64,000 nucleotides of DNA from Burkholderia thailandensis E264 (GTDB lineage Bacteria > Pseudomonadota > Gammaproteobacteria > Burkholderiales > Burkholderiaceae), in contig NC_007651.1 of the NCBI RefSeq assembly GCF_000012365.1, positions 682,001 through 746,000 on the forward strand. The letters are read 5' to 3'. The notes under the pieces were generated by a model. The model ran no database searches and had not been told where the DNA came from. It saw only the letters and a list, made by a program, of their open reading frames with translations. Position numbers and translations under genes: made by a program. Below, piece by piece: positions 47,378 through 59,947 of this stretch (within the stretch, counting starts at the first letter, position 1; the number at the start of each line of letters is the position of its first letter).

Positions 47378-49186
47378 TCAGCTGCGCAGCCGGCTCACGA
47401 TGCCGTTGAGCGTATCCAGGTGAATCGGCTTGGGGACGAATGCATCGAAGACCGCGTGATCGCCCTTGAGCATCGCCGATTCGTACGCGCTCACGCCGAG
47501 TATCGTCGTCTTCTTCGCCGCGTCGGGCGATGTCGCCCAGCGAATCTGCTCGGCCACCTCGAAGCCGCTGATGTCGGGCAATTCCAGATCGAGCACGACG
47601 ATGTCGTGCTGGCATTCGCCGAAGCACCGCAGGCCTTCCTTGCCGGTGCCGCGCAGGTCCGCCCGGATGCCGAGCGCCGTCAGCATCGCGCCCAACGTCT
47701 CGCGCGCGTTCTCGTTGTCGTCGACGACGAGGGCGTGCAGATCGCGATGCGTCGTTTGCAATGACGGCGGCGCGTCGTCGTCGGGCGCGTCGGCGCTGCC
47801 GGGCAGTTCGACCGGCAGCGTGACGACGAATTCGCTGCCCTCGCCGACGACGCTGCGAACATCGACGTGCCCGCGCAGCGCGACGACGAGCTCCTGGACG
47901 ACCGCGAGCCCCATTCCGATGCCGTCGACGTGACGAACGCCGGGATCGTTCACGCGAAAGAACGGCTCGAAGATCTTCGACAGCAGATTCTTCGCGATGC
48001 CGACGCCGGTGTCGCGCACCGCGATTTGCATCGTTCGATTGCTGGGCGTGCCGGCCAGCTCCGCCGAGATCGCGATCGTCCCACTGTTCGTGTATTTGAT
48101 CGAGTTTTCGACGAGGTTGGACGCGATCTGCTGGATCAGCTTGCGATCCGATTTGACGACGAGATCGGGCGGCTCGACGCGCAGCGACGCGTTCAAATGC
48201 TTGTCGCGGATCCTGCCGCGCAACGGATCGAGGACGTCGGCGAGCAGCGGCGCAATCTCGACGGGGTCCGACTGAACCGATCGGTTCGTCGACCGGAGCT
48301 TGATGTAGTCGGTCAGGTCCTTCACCTGCGCTTCGAGCGACGCGGCCGAGTTCTGCAGGCGCTTGATCGTCTTCATGTTCGCGTCGGACTGGGGCCGCGC
48401 GAGCAACACCTCGATCGAGCCGCAGATCGCCTGCAACGGCGTGCGCAGCTCGTGGCTGACCATGCCGAGGAACGCGTTCTTCGCGGCGATCATCTCGAAT
48501 GCGCGATCGGACGCCTTGCGTTGCGCGTCGAGCGCCGCCTGCTGCTGCTCGAGCAGACTGCCGCGCGTGCGTATCGTGTAGAACAGCAGCAGAAACAGCG
48601 CGCCGAGAATGACGCCGAGCACGCCGCCCAGCATGACGATCGCGCGCCGCTTTTCCTTCAGTTGATGAAACGTGAAGTCGCGCTGTTCCATCTCGATCGC
48701 GCGAAAGTAATTCGCGAGCGCGTTCACCTTGGGCCAGTGCCGGGCGACGTCCTCCAGCACGCGCCTCGAGTCGCCCGCGCGCGCGCCCAGCGCCGGAACG
48801 TCGCGGCGCAGGGTCGCCATGAAGCGGGACAGCTCGGCGATGTCGTCACGGGCCTTCGGAATGCTCAGCCAGTACGCCGAGACTTCGGACGGCCGCTCGA
48901 GGAAGCCGAACGACGCTTCGAGGCTGTCGAGCTGAAGCAGCACGTTGTCGAAGTCGCGGTCCTGGCGGGTCGCGTAGAGAATCAGTTGCCGCTCGAACCG
49001 GCTGAACGAGTTCCGGTATTGCGCGGCAGTCCAGAACACGCCCTCGCGCGGGCCTTCCAGAATGCCTTCCTTGACGGACGTGCCGAGCAGGTCGAACAGC
49101 AGGAACGCCCAAGCGGCGAAGCCCAGAATCCACAAGGACCCCAGGGCGACGATGATCTTCTCGTTTCGCCATTTGACCCGGCTCAT
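47378..49186 (-). CDS. Hybrid sensor histidine kinase
   Basis: A 602-residue kinase. Two membrane helices (about 12-32 and 185-208) flank a periplasmic helical sensor of about 150 residues. The phospho-acceptor His is in FLGMVSHELRTPLQ, the ATPase motifs are NLVENSIKYT, DTGVGIAK and GIGMGLAVV, and a C-terminal receiver (about 485-600) has VVDDNENAR and the acceptor Asp in IVVLDLELPD. The ATG at 49186 overlaps the stop of the preceding gene by four bases (ATGA), showing translational coupling; a longer form from 49213 is less likely. It is the last gene of a three-gene operon. Confidence 0.93.
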   Translation of the reverse strand: MSRVKWRNEKIIVALGSLWILGFAAWAFLLFDLLGTSVKEGILEGPREGVFWTAAQYRNSFSRFERQLILYATRQDRDFDNVLLQLDSLEASFGFLERPSEVSAYWLSIPKARDDIAELSRFMATLRRDVPALGARAGDSRRVLEDVARHWPKVNALANYFRAIEMEQRDFTFHQLKEKRRAIVMLGGVLGVILGALFLLLFYTIRTRGSLLEQQQAALDAQRKASDRAFEMIAAKNAFLGMVSHELRTPLQAICGSIEVLLARPQSDANMKTIKRLQNSAASLEAQVKDLTDYIKLRSTNRSVQSDPVEIAPLLADVLDPLRGRIRDKHLNASLRVEPPDLVVKSDRKLIQQIASNLVENSIKYTNSGTIAISAELAGTPSNRTMQIAVRDTGVGIAKNLLSKIFEPFFRVNDPGVRHVDGIGMGLAVVQELVVALRGHVDVRSVVGEGSEFVVTLPVELPGSADAPDDDAPPSLQTTHRDLHALVVDDNENARETLGAMLTALGIRADLRGTGKEGLRCFGECQHDIVVLDLELPDISGFEVAEQIRWATSPDAAKKTTILGVSAYESAMLKGDHAVFDAFVPKPIHLDTLNGIVSRLRS

Positions 49187-49683
49187 TTCACCGTGAGTCC
49201 GATGATCTGCCATGCGAATTTCGCTTCGCTGATCGGCGTCTTCAGCTCATCGGGGAACTGGTCGCGCGGATACATGATCCACAGCGGCCCGTAGTTGTTG
49301 TTGTCGAGCACCTTGCCGTTCATCGTCCGCGCGAGGATCACGCCGTACTTGTCGGCGTCGGAGACGGGAATCGTGAACGTGTATTCGTCGATGCAATGAA
49401 ACTCGATTTGCGTGCCGGTCGCGCCGACAGTCTTCAGGATGTCGCTCAGGCGCGGGCCGGTGAACGTCGCCTTCGGCGTCCAGCTCGTGGAGGTCGTGAT
49501 CGAATGTTGCGGCAACGCCATCAGCGCCTGTTCGGAGAAGACGTACGTGCGGCGCCCTGTCTGGTTGGTCTGCGTGATGTTGCCGTCGACGGTGAACTTG
49601 AACGGGGCCGCGTAAGACGAGAGCGCGACGCCGAGCAGCAGCGCCAGCATCAGGCTCTTCATCCAGTTCGTCGAAATTCGCAT
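49183..49683 (-). CDS. Exported oxidoreductase-like (molybdopterin-binding fold) protein
   Basis: A 166-residue protein with a signal peptide (MKSLMLALLLGVALSSYAA), so the mature part lies in the periplasm. The core (about 40-160) resembles the stand-alone oxidoreductase molybdopterin-binding domain (SUOX fold): FTGPRLSDILKTVGA, FHCIDEYTFTIPVSDAD and GPLWIMYPRDQFPD. Whether it binds a molybdenum cofactor is uncertain; a single Cys (in HCIDEY) remains after the signal peptide. The ATG at 49683 has a GAGGA site. It is coupled by a four-base overlap to the hybrid kinase, which suggests that it is part of the signal input. Confidence 0.82.
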   Translation of the reverse strand: MRISTNWMKSLMLALLLGVALSSYAAPFKFTVDGNITQTNQTGRRTYVFSEQALMALPQHSITTSTSWTPKATFTGPRLSDILKTVGATGTQIEFHCIDEYTFTIPVSDADKYGVILARTMNGKVLDNNNYGPLWIMYPRDQFPDELKTPISEAKFAWQIIGLTVK

Positions 49684-49707
49684 GGTTTGTCCTCGCAACG
49701 TGATGGT

Positions 49708-50583
49708 TCAACTCGCCTGCGCATTGGGCGGATACGCGATCTTCAGCGCGCGCGCGACCTCGGCGAACAGGATCGGCAGTCTGACCGGCTTCTCCTCGCA
49801 GCGGGCATTGAAGCTCGACACGATGTCCGCGATCTCGTCTTCGCTCGCCTCGCCGGTCGAGATCTTGCCGGTCAGCAGAAAGATCGGCGCATCGGCATTT
49901 TCGCTCGCGCGGATGCCGCGCACGAGATGGGCGGCGGTTTCCGCGCCGAGCATCCAGTCGAGAATGTAGCCGTCGAAGTCCTCGACCTCCAGTGCTTTGC
50001 GAAACGAAGCGCTGTCGTAATACGCGATCGCGGCGACGCCCTTTTCGGCGAAGTATTCGCAGATCGTTTCGGCGACGTCGGGCGAATCGTCGACCACCGC
50101 GATCCGCACTTCGTACGCGCTGCTTTCGCTCGAGCGCAACTCGATCACGTCGACCGGATAAGCGCGGCCCTCGGGCGCGTGTTTCTTCTCGTAGACGACC
50201 CAGCTGTCCTGCCACTGGTGCGCGACGAAATCCGAATCCGCCTGGCTGCTCGCCTTTGTCGAGATCGCCGCGCGGCAGCGGAAGCGCCGCGTCTCGATGA
50301 CGAGCGTCGCGTCGCGCATGTCGACGGCCGGATTCGGCGGGACGCCCTTGTCGTCGAGCAGGATCGCGGGCGGTACGCCGAAGTACGACGCGATGTCCTG
50401 AAGCTGCGACAGATTCCATGGAATCTGTCCTTTCATCTTGCGCGTGACGACCGAGAAACTCAGGCCGAGGATGTTGGCGATCGTCGTGTTGTGACTGCGC
50501 GGCGCAATGCCCGTCCGAGTGAGGAGATCCCGGACTCTGGTGGCGGTGATCAAATCGGCGTTGGCCGAATCGGGCTGAGTCAT
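49708..50583 (-). CDS. Response regulator with N-terminal BetR-type HTH and C-terminal receiver
   Basis: A 291-residue regulator. The N-terminal about 75 residues look like a BetR/XRE-type helix-turn-helix (TIANILGLSFSVVTRKMKGQ then LQDIASYFGVPPAILL). The C-terminal receiver (about 165-285) has VVDDSPD, the acceptor Asp in GYILDWMLG and Lys in LTGKIS. This order (DNA-binding first, receiver last) is the reverse of common response regulators. The start at 50583 (MTQPDSANADLI) is preferred over the open extension to 50805. It is the first gene of an operon with the oxidoreductase-like protein (24 bp downstream) and the hybrid kinase. Confidence 0.88.
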   Translation of the reverse strand: MTQPDSANADLITATRVRDLLTRTGIAPRSHNTTIANILGLSFSVVTRKMKGQIPWNLSQLQDIASYFGVPPAILLDDKGVPPNPAVDMRDATLVIETRRFRCRAAISTKASSQADSDFVAHQWQDSWVVYEKKHAPEGRAYPVDVIELRSSESSAYEVRIAVVDDSPDVAETICEYFAEKGVAAIAYYDSASFRKALEVEDFDGYILDWMLGAETAAHLVRGIRASENADAPIFLLTGKISTGEASEDEIADIVSSFNARCEEKPVRLPILFAEVARALKIAYPPNAQAS

Positions 50584-50663
50584 CTCGGTGCGCTCCTCGG
50601 TGGTTTTGGGTGGAAGAATAACAAATGTGACGCGATATGCAAATTTGTTTCGTATGGATTGGC

Positions 50664-50691
50664 TTGACATGCCAATTTTCTGCATTATTAT
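50664..50691 (+). promoter_or_regulatory. Sigma-70 type promoter
   Basis: TTGACA (50664-50669), a 16-base spacer and TATTAT (50686-50691) in an AT-rich stretch. It reads rightward, toward the decayed Sel1 lipoprotein gene at 50921. Confidence 0.6.
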
Positions 50692-50705
50692 GACGTTTCG
50701 CGTCA
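50691..50705. promoter_or_regulatory. Palindrome TGACG-N5-CGTCA
   Basis: A perfect inverted repeat with a 5-base spacer directly at the -10 of the rightward promoter, and 108 bp upstream of the BetR-type regulator start. A related TGACGCGA occurs near 50629. It could be the operator of that regulator; this is inference. Confidence 0.4.
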
Positions 50706-50920
50706 CCATTGTTCGATGCGTCATGTCCGATGACGCCCGATGCATGGCGATGCCGGCTGCCGATGCGAAACAAGAAACGGGGCATCGGGCCGAACGATTC
50801 GACAAAGGGAACCTGAGAGAGGCTGGGCGGCATCAGCGCCCGATGACGGCGGCGTCGTGCCTGCCGCGTGAGGCGGAGTGGCTTGGCGCGGATTCGAGCG
50901 ATTTCAATTGCGGTGCGGAA

Positions 50921-51548
<628 letters not shown>

Positions 51549-51701
51549 TCGGGTGCCGGCGTTAGCGGGGCGATCGCAGGAGACCAACTCATCGCGCGCT
51601 TTGCTGGAGTGGCTTGACGCGGTTCGCGCGAACGGGGACGGAGCGCGTAAATCGAAAACAAAGATCCGCCGAAAATAAAGACCAACGACGCCAATATCCG
51701 C

Positions 51702-52019
51702 ATGAAGACCGTCTTCTCCCATCCGCTCATTCTCGAGCCGGCCGCCACCACGGTGCCGGCCGCCTCTTTTGCGGTTTGCGGAGGCGTCGTGTCCCCGCTC
51801 GGCGCGATCTCGGTCGACGACGGCCGCAATGCGGACTGGTGGGGCTGGTTCGACGGCGCGACGAAGGTAGCGAGCTTCGATTTGCCGCTGCGTCTCGCCG
51901 TGCAGCAGTCGAACTGCTTTGTCATCACGTCGATCCGCAATCGGAACAGCGATGCGCGGCTGATGCGGATCACCGGCTCGCGGCGCAATTCCGGCGGGTA
52001 TCGCGCGGGCTCGAAATAG
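51702..52019 (+). CDS. Hypothetical protein of 105 residues (uncertain)
   Basis: An open frame starting MKTVFSHPLILEPAATTVP with GC-rich third positions and a balanced amino-acid composition (DDGRNADWWGWFDGATKVA, SFDLPLRLAVQQSNCFVITS). No family recognised, no clear ribosome site. On the opposite strand a 67-residue frame starting at 51703 (MRILASLVFIFGGSLFSIYA) has a good membrane-helix pattern; both cannot be fully real, and I cannot decide. The locus is part of a decayed island. Confidence 0.35.
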   Translation: MKTVFSHPLILEPAATTVPAASFAVCGGVVSPLGAISVDDGRNADWWGWFDGATKVASFDLPLRLAVQQSNCFVITSIRNRNSDARLMRITGSRRNSGGYRAGSK

Positions 52020-54033
52020 CACGAGGGGTAGCGCGCCGCGGCCGACTCGGGCGCGGCGGGCTGTTGCAGGTCAACTGACGCGGGGCGAGTGTGTCGCCGG
52101 CCCGCCCGTTTCGGGCGACGATCGGCGGCGGTGCGCGAGGTCTTTCGTCTTCGATTGGAGAGGTGCGGCGCAAGCCGCCGCGTCGGCCGCGGCGTACCGC
52201 GGGCGACGGTCGAAGGCGAAGGGGCCGGCATCGCAAGCCGAGGGCCCGGAACGGGGACCGGGATCGCGGCTTGGCAAGGGATTCAGGCTCTGGCGAGCGT
52301 GGGCTTCTTGTTCGACTCGGATCGCTTGATTGCGGCGGTGATGGCGGTCGGGCGTTTCGATGGATGGCGGCTGGGTGGTGGTGACTTGTGCGCGGTGATG
52401 GTGCGCCAAGTGGCTGGCTGGGTAGTGAAGAGAGAAGCCCCTGGTGATCGGTCGATTCCAGGGGCTTTGATTTTTGGGGAGCAGGAGTCGGTAGGGTGAA
52501 TGCCTGACGCAACGATTCCGGTTCGGCGCGCGATGTGATGGGTCGTCGACGGCCGGTTTTCCACGGCGCATCTGTGATGAAGGCCGCGTCCGGCGATGCT
52601 GTTCCCGTGCGACATCTTCCGAATGAGTGTCGAGCGACACGCTGTCTTGTCGCCGGCGCGAATAAACGCAAATTGAATGCGGAACTCCAGTGAGGAAATC
52701 CGCTGGGACCATATTCGCCGAACCTGCGGGATATGTTCTTTGAATGTTTGCCGATATGATCCCGGTTCAGATCAAAAAGGCGTATTTTCCCTACTGATTT
52801 TCTCGCTTCAACCCATTCCAAGAAAGATGTCGCAAGCACGGCCTTAGCGAGTGGGATATTCCGCACACTGTTGGTGTTCTTAACGCGGGTTTCAGTCGCG
52901 TCATCGCCCGTATGATCGGGGCGAATGCGAAGGAAGGTAAATCCGCCTTCCTTGAAAATGTCGTCAACTCTCAACTGGCAGAGTTCTTCCAGCCGAGCCC
53001 CGGTGTATAGCCCCAACTGGGTGCAGTAGTAATCCTCTGGGCGCGTGGCGAATGGCAGGAAGTTGGCCGGATCGAAAATCTTCCCGAGCTCTTCCGGCGT
53101 GAACTGCTCATAGCCGCTGCCTGCCGCTTCCTTTTCGCGCTGCTGTTTGGTCAGTTTGACGAGGGCGCGGGCCGGGTTGTCGCCTTTGTAAATCCCGGTA
53201 TCAATCAGCCACTGAAAGAAGCCGTTCAACGTTACCTGCTGAACCTTCTGCGTCGTAGCACTGATGGCGTCCCTGGGGCGAATGCCGCTATCTATCGCGC
53301 GCCTGACGAACTCCTTTGCATCCATTCCGCCGAAGTCCTTGGCTTTGCGCTTTTCGTAGTTCGTCGGCAGCCAGGACAGGTATTCAAAGTATTGCCGCAG
53401 GTCGTTGCGGTCCAGCATCTGGATCGGCGTTACTTCGCTGGCCCAAGCCGCAAAGCGGTTCAGGCAGTTTGTGTAGTCTTTCCTGCTCGCGGGCGAAAGT
53501 CCAACGTGGGCGGTCAGATACTGCCTGACGCATTCGGCCAGTTCAGGGGATTTCGACGCCAAGTATGTCGGGCGAAGATTTGCGGCTTCGGCGGCTTGGC
53601 GTGAGACCTCTTCCGGGTCGATGACTGCAATGGGAGTAGGTGAGTGCGTTGCGATGAACGCGTTCAATGCAGCCTGATCCCGTTCCAACGCTTCGGGCGT
53701 GGAGTTATCGAGTTCGATCCGTTCGATTTGCACGCCGCCGACTTTCACGCCGTGGAGCGTGAAGTCAAGGGCGTTCTTCTTGATCTCGCTTGCCGGGGTG
53801 TTCAGCAGTTTCCTAACCAGTTCGGGATCGGGCTTGCTCATCAGCAGGGCACTCACTTTTGCATTCAGCACGTAGGCAAGAAGTTTAGCTTTGTCAGGGT
53901 CGCGTGTCCGCAATGAGTGCCAGATTTCGCGCCGGTTGCAGATAGCGGCGAAAGCAGGGGGAAGGATAAAGCGGAAGTGAAAGACGCCATAGCGGCTGCG
54001 ATGCAGCCGGGAGGCCAGGCGCGGGGTCGGCAT
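51970..54033 (-). pseudogene. Truncated phage-type tyrosine recombinase (integrase)
   Basis: The frame starting at 54033 (MPTPRLASRLHRSRYG) encodes the N-terminal arm, the SAM-like core-binding domain (about 165-270) and the start of the catalytic domain with the first catalytic Arg in LGLYTGARLEELCQL. The family sequence ends near 52708, after HSKNISRRFGEYG. The frame stays open to 51970, but that part is Arg/Pro/Ser-rich and lacks the second-half catalytic residues (HxxR, H/W and Tyr), so the gene is truncated and inactive. GC is visibly lower (about 55%) than around it, a sign of transfer. It lies about 100 bp from a tRNA gene, the usual position for an island integrase. Confidence 0.85.
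52435..52475 (+). terminator. Strong intrinsic terminator
   Basis: AAGCCCCTGG (52435-52444) and CCAGGGGCTT (52458-52467) form a perfect 10-bp stem followed by TTGATTTTT. It reads rightward, past the uncertain 105-residue frame, and probably marks the end of a lost island gene. Confidence 0.75.
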
Positions 54034-54044
54034 TGGTGGCGAAT
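54033..54044. repeat. Copy of the tRNA 3' end (attachment-site-like)
   Basis: TTGGTGGCGAAT at 54033-54044 repeats the sequence at 54133-54144, which contains the last bases (CCA end) of the tRNA gene. The copy touches the integrase start codon. It may be an attachment-site remnant; the second island end is not seen. Confidence 0.5.
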
Positions 54045-54089
54045 AACCCGTGAAGTCGAGTTTTGAAGTCGCTTCGCCAGCCGGGAATA

Positions 54090-54128
54090 GAAAAAGCCCT
54101 GCAAGTCCAGGGACTTACAGGGCTTTTT
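54090..54128 (-). terminator. Terminator downstream of the tRNA gene
   Basis: AAAAAGCCCTG (54091-54101) pairs with CAGGGCTTTTT (54118-54128 region), with a further AAGTCC/GGACTT pair inside. The A- and T-tracts on both sides make it work in either direction; on the minus strand it ends the tRNA transcript. Confidence 0.8.
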
Positions 54129-54133
54129 GCATT

Positions 54134-54210
<77 letters not shown>

Positions 54211-54463
54211 AACAGAAGGGGAATTATGGAGATCGATCCTGGATGTGTCAAGCCCTTTTTGTCGATTCCTTCAAGAAAGTGGAGGGCGTCGCGGCGAGGG
54301 CGGGTGCGTCTCCAGTCATCGCCCGAAGCGCCGGCTGTCGATCGACGAGCCGCTTGGCCAACCGACGCCAACCGGCGCCGGCCGTCGCCCAACGGTCGAC
54401 GGGCTAGACGTCCCTCCCTCCGAGGCATCACTCGCGCCGCAGCCCGCCGCGCCCCGCCCGTCC

Positions 54464-56122
<1,659 letters not shown>

Positions 56123-56344
56123 GAATGTCTCCAATTTTGATATAGAGGTCGCGCGCCCTCTCGGGAGGGCGGCTCCGAGTCGATTATTGGAGGGCAAACT
56201 TACGGCGCACTGACTCGCCGCGTCAAAATCGCGCATCGTCAATTTGCGCGTTATGTCGATCTTCGTCTTTCTTTGTCTTTTAATTTGATGGCAATTTTCT
56301 GTTTTGCGCCTATGGGGAGGGGCGGGCGGCGGCTTCGCCTAGGG

Positions 56345-57898
56345 TTATTCCGGGGCCCCTTCCCGTAAGCCGACGCTCACGCGCACGAGCGTGCCCGCGA
56401 GGCGCGGCGACGTCTGATACACGTTGTCGTCGATCGTCAGCGTGCCGCCGTGCTGCGCGACGATCTCGCGAACGATTGCAAGACCGAGCCCGCTGCCGTC
56501 GCCTTCGCGGCCGAGGATGCGGTAGAAGCGCTCGACGACGCGCTCGCGTTCGTTCGCCGGAATGCCGGGGCCGGTGTCCTCGACTTCGAGATGCACGACG
56601 CCCGCCGCGTGATCGGCGCGCACGCGCACGGTGATGCGGCCGCCCGTCGGTGTGTAGCGGATCGCGTTGTCGATCAGGTTGCCGAGCATCTCGCGCAGCA
56701 TCACCGGATGTCCGTCGATGCGCAGCGGCGCGGCGTCGGCGTCCGGGCCTTCGTAGCCGAGGTCCATCTGTTTCGCGAGCGCGGCCTGCACCCAGTCGCG
56801 CACGGCCTGCCGCGCGAGCGACGCGATCTCGACGGGCTCGAACGTGAGCCCTGTCGCGCGGTTTTCCGCGCGCGCGAGCGCGAGCAGTTGCGTGACGAGC
56901 CGCGCCGCCTGCCCGGAGCTCGTCGCGATCTGCTCGAGCGAGCGCGCGACGTCGTCCGGCACCTCGTGGCGCAGCGCGAATTCGGCCTGCGTGCGCAAGC
57001 CGGCGAGCGGCGTCTTCATCTGGTGTGCGGCGTCGGCGATGAAGCGCTTTTGCAGCGTGATGTTCTGCTCGAGGCGCGCGAGCAGATCGTTGAACGACGT
57101 GACGAGCGGCTCGATCTCGGGCGGCGCGCGGCGCGCCTCGACGGGCGACAGGTCGTCCGGGCGCCGGCCGCGGATATGCGCCTGCAGCGCGGTGAGCGGC
57201 GCGAGCCCGCGCGACAGCCCGAACCAGACGAGCAGGATCGCGAGCGGCAGGATCACGAACTGCGGCAGGATCACGCCCTTGATGATGTCGTTGGCGAGCG
57301 CGTTGCGCTTGTCGAGCGTCTCGCCGACCTGCACGAGAACGGGTTGCGAGCCCGTCGCGCCCGGCAGCGCGACGCTCGTGTACGCGACGCGCACGTCGTT
57401 GCCGCGCAGCAGATCGTCGCGGAATACGACGACGCCGGGCGGCGGCCGGTCGTCGTCGCGCGGCAGCGGCAGATCCGCTTCGCCCGCGACGAGCTCGCCG
57501 CGCGTGCCGAGCACTTGGAAGTAGAGGTTGTCGACGTTGTCGGCGCGCAGGAAGTCGAGCGTCGCCTGCGGTAGCTTCAGTTCGGCGACGCCGTTGACCG
57601 GCGCGATCTGCCGCGCGAGCACGTACGCGTCGGTTTCGAGCGCGCGATCGAACGGGCCGTTCGCGATCGTCTTCGCGACGAGATAGGTGACGGCGATGCT
57701 CATCGGCCACAGCAGGAGGAGCGGCGCGAGCATCCAGTCGAGAATCTCGCCGAACAGCGAGCGGGGGCGAGGGCCTTCGGCGGGGTCGGTTTCGTCCGGC
57801 GGCGCGAACGGGTTCTCGTAGCGGGCGTCGCGCGCGGCGTCCGCATCGGGCGCCGCGGCGGCCGCACGGTGCGCGGCGTGGAAGGAACGGACCGGCAT
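56345..57898 (-). CDS. Sensor histidine kinase (TctE-like)
   Basis: A 517-residue kinase with two membrane helices (about 55-78 and 205-228) around a periplasmic domain that resembles the TctE sensor (SLFGEILDWMLAPLLLLWPM start). The phospho-acceptor His is in ADAAHQMKTPLAGLR, and the ATPase has NLIDNAIRYT, DTGPGIPA and GSGLGLAIV. TctE/TctD systems usually control tricarboxylate uptake; no tct transporter gene is adjacent, so the signal is unknown. The ATG at 57898 begins 29 bp after the stop of the regulator gene, with a weak ribosome site; an overlapping upstream start cannot be ruled out. Confidence 0.92.
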   Translation of the reverse strand: MPVRSFHAAHRAAAAAPDADAARDARYENPFAPPDETDPAEGPRPRSLFGEILDWMLAPLLLLWPMSIAVTYLVAKTIANGPFDRALETDAYVLARQIAPVNGVAELKLPQATLDFLRADNVDNLYFQVLGTRGELVAGEADLPLPRDDDRPPPGVVVFRDDLLRGNDVRVAYTSVALPGATGSQPVLVQVGETLDKRNALANDIIKGVILPQFVILPLAILLVWFGLSRGLAPLTALQAHIRGRRPDDLSPVEARRAPPEIEPLVTSFNDLLARLEQNITLQKRFIADAAHQMKTPLAGLRTQAEFALRHEVPDDVARSLEQIATSSGQAARLVTQLLALARAENRATGLTFEPVEIASLARQAVRDWVQAALAKQMDLGYEGPDADAAPLRIDGHPVMLREMLGNLIDNAIRYTPTGGRITVRVRADHAAGVVHLEVEDTGPGIPANERERVVERFYRILGREGDGSGLGLAIVREIVAQHGGTLTIDDNVYQTSPRLAGTLVRVSVGLREGAPE

Positions 57899-57927
57899 GG
57901 CCTTCGGCCGCTCGCTCGTGGGCGGCG

Positions 57928-58671
57928 CTAGCGCAGCGACTGGCTCGCGCCGGCTTCGGCCGGCGGCGGCGCGGCGCCGGTCGGCGCGTCGCTCGCGGGC
58001 GCGGGCGCCGCCTTCTCGAGGCAGTAGCCGAGGCCGCGCACGGTCGTGATCCGCACGCCGCTCGGCTCGATCTTCTTGCGCAGCCGGTGGACGTAGACCT
58101 CGATCGCGTTGTTGCTGACTTCCTCGCCCCATTCGCACAGATGATCGACGAGCTGCTCCTTCGATACCAGCCGGCCGATCCGCTGCAGCAGCACTTCGAG
58201 CAGGCCGAGCTCGCGCGCGGACAGCTCGAGCACGCGGTCGTTCGCATACGCGATCCGGCCGACCTGGTCGAACGACAGCGAGCCGTGCCGCACGACGGTC
58301 GGCCCGCCGCCCGCGCCGCGCCGCGTCAGCGCGCGCACGCGCGCCTCGAGCTCGTTGAGCGCGAACGGCTTCGCCATGTAGTCGTCGGCGCCGAGATCGA
58401 GCCCTTTCACGCGCTCGTCGACGCTGTCGGCGGCCGTCAGGATCAGCACGGGCAGGTTCGAATTGCGCGCGCGCAGGCGGCGCAGCACGTCGAGGCCGGG
58501 CATTCTGGGCAGGCCGAGATCGAGGATCAGCAGGTCGAAAGCCTGCATCGACAGGGCCGTGTCGGCCTCGACGCCGTTCCTCACGTGATCGACGGCATAG
58601 CCCGATTGGCGGAGTGACCGGGTGAGGCCGTCCGCGAGTATGCTGTCGTCTTCGGCGATGAGAATTCGCAT
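57928..58671 (-). CDS. OmpR-family response regulator (TctD-like)
   Basis: A 247-residue regulator: receiver (1-120) with EDDSILADG, acceptor Asp in LLILDLGLPR and Lys in YMAKPFAL, then a winged-helix DNA-binding domain (about 135-225) with ELGLLEVLLQRIGRLVSKEQ and NAIEVYVHRLRKKI. The end is Ala/Pro-rich. The start at 58671 (MRILIAEDD) is the standard receiver start. It is the first gene of a pair with the TctE-like kinase and is divergent from recA with about 205 bp between. Confidence 0.94.
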   Translation of the reverse strand: MRILIAEDDSILADGLTRSLRQSGYAVDHVRNGVEADTALSMQAFDLLILDLGLPRMPGLDVLRRLRARNSNLPVLILTAADSVDERVKGLDLGADDYMAKPFALNELEARVRALTRRGAGGGPTVVRHGSLSFDQVGRIAYANDRVLELSARELGLLEVLLQRIGRLVSKEQLVDHLCEWGEEVSNNAIEVYVHRLRKKIEPSGVRITTVRGLGYCLEKAAPAPASDAPTGAAPPPAEAGASQSLR

Positions 58672-58758
58672 GATGCGCAACCGGTTGCCGCTCCGCGGCA
58701 ATGGCGCTGCGCGCGGCTGTCTCCGAAATATGCGGCGATGCCTGCCTGCAACGCGGGC

Positions 58759-58787
58759 TTGCATAAACCACTGTTTTTTTATACAGT
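58759..58787 (+). promoter_or_regulatory. SOS box and promoter of recA
   Basis: CTGT-N8-ACAG at 58771-58786, flanked as ACTGT...ACAGT, is a perfect LexA operator. TTGCAT (58759-58764) and TATACA (58780-58785) can serve as -35 and -10 (15-bp spacer), so LexA would block the polymerase directly. It lies about 90 bp before recA. Confidence 0.9.
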
Positions 58788-58876
58788 GTCTGCATTCGCG
58801 CACCTAACGGCTTGCTGGTCGTGTCGAAGCCGGTGCGTCCGTATCAGACGCTGCTCATCATAGCAAAGGACGATTC

Positions 58877-59946
<1,070 letters not shown>

Positions 59947-59947
<1 letters not shown>

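Noticed and set aside
56345..58795. Kinase extended over the regulator gene
   Set aside because: The upstream part of the open frame is an Arg-rich shadow of the OmpR-type regulator; the kinase proper starts near 57898.
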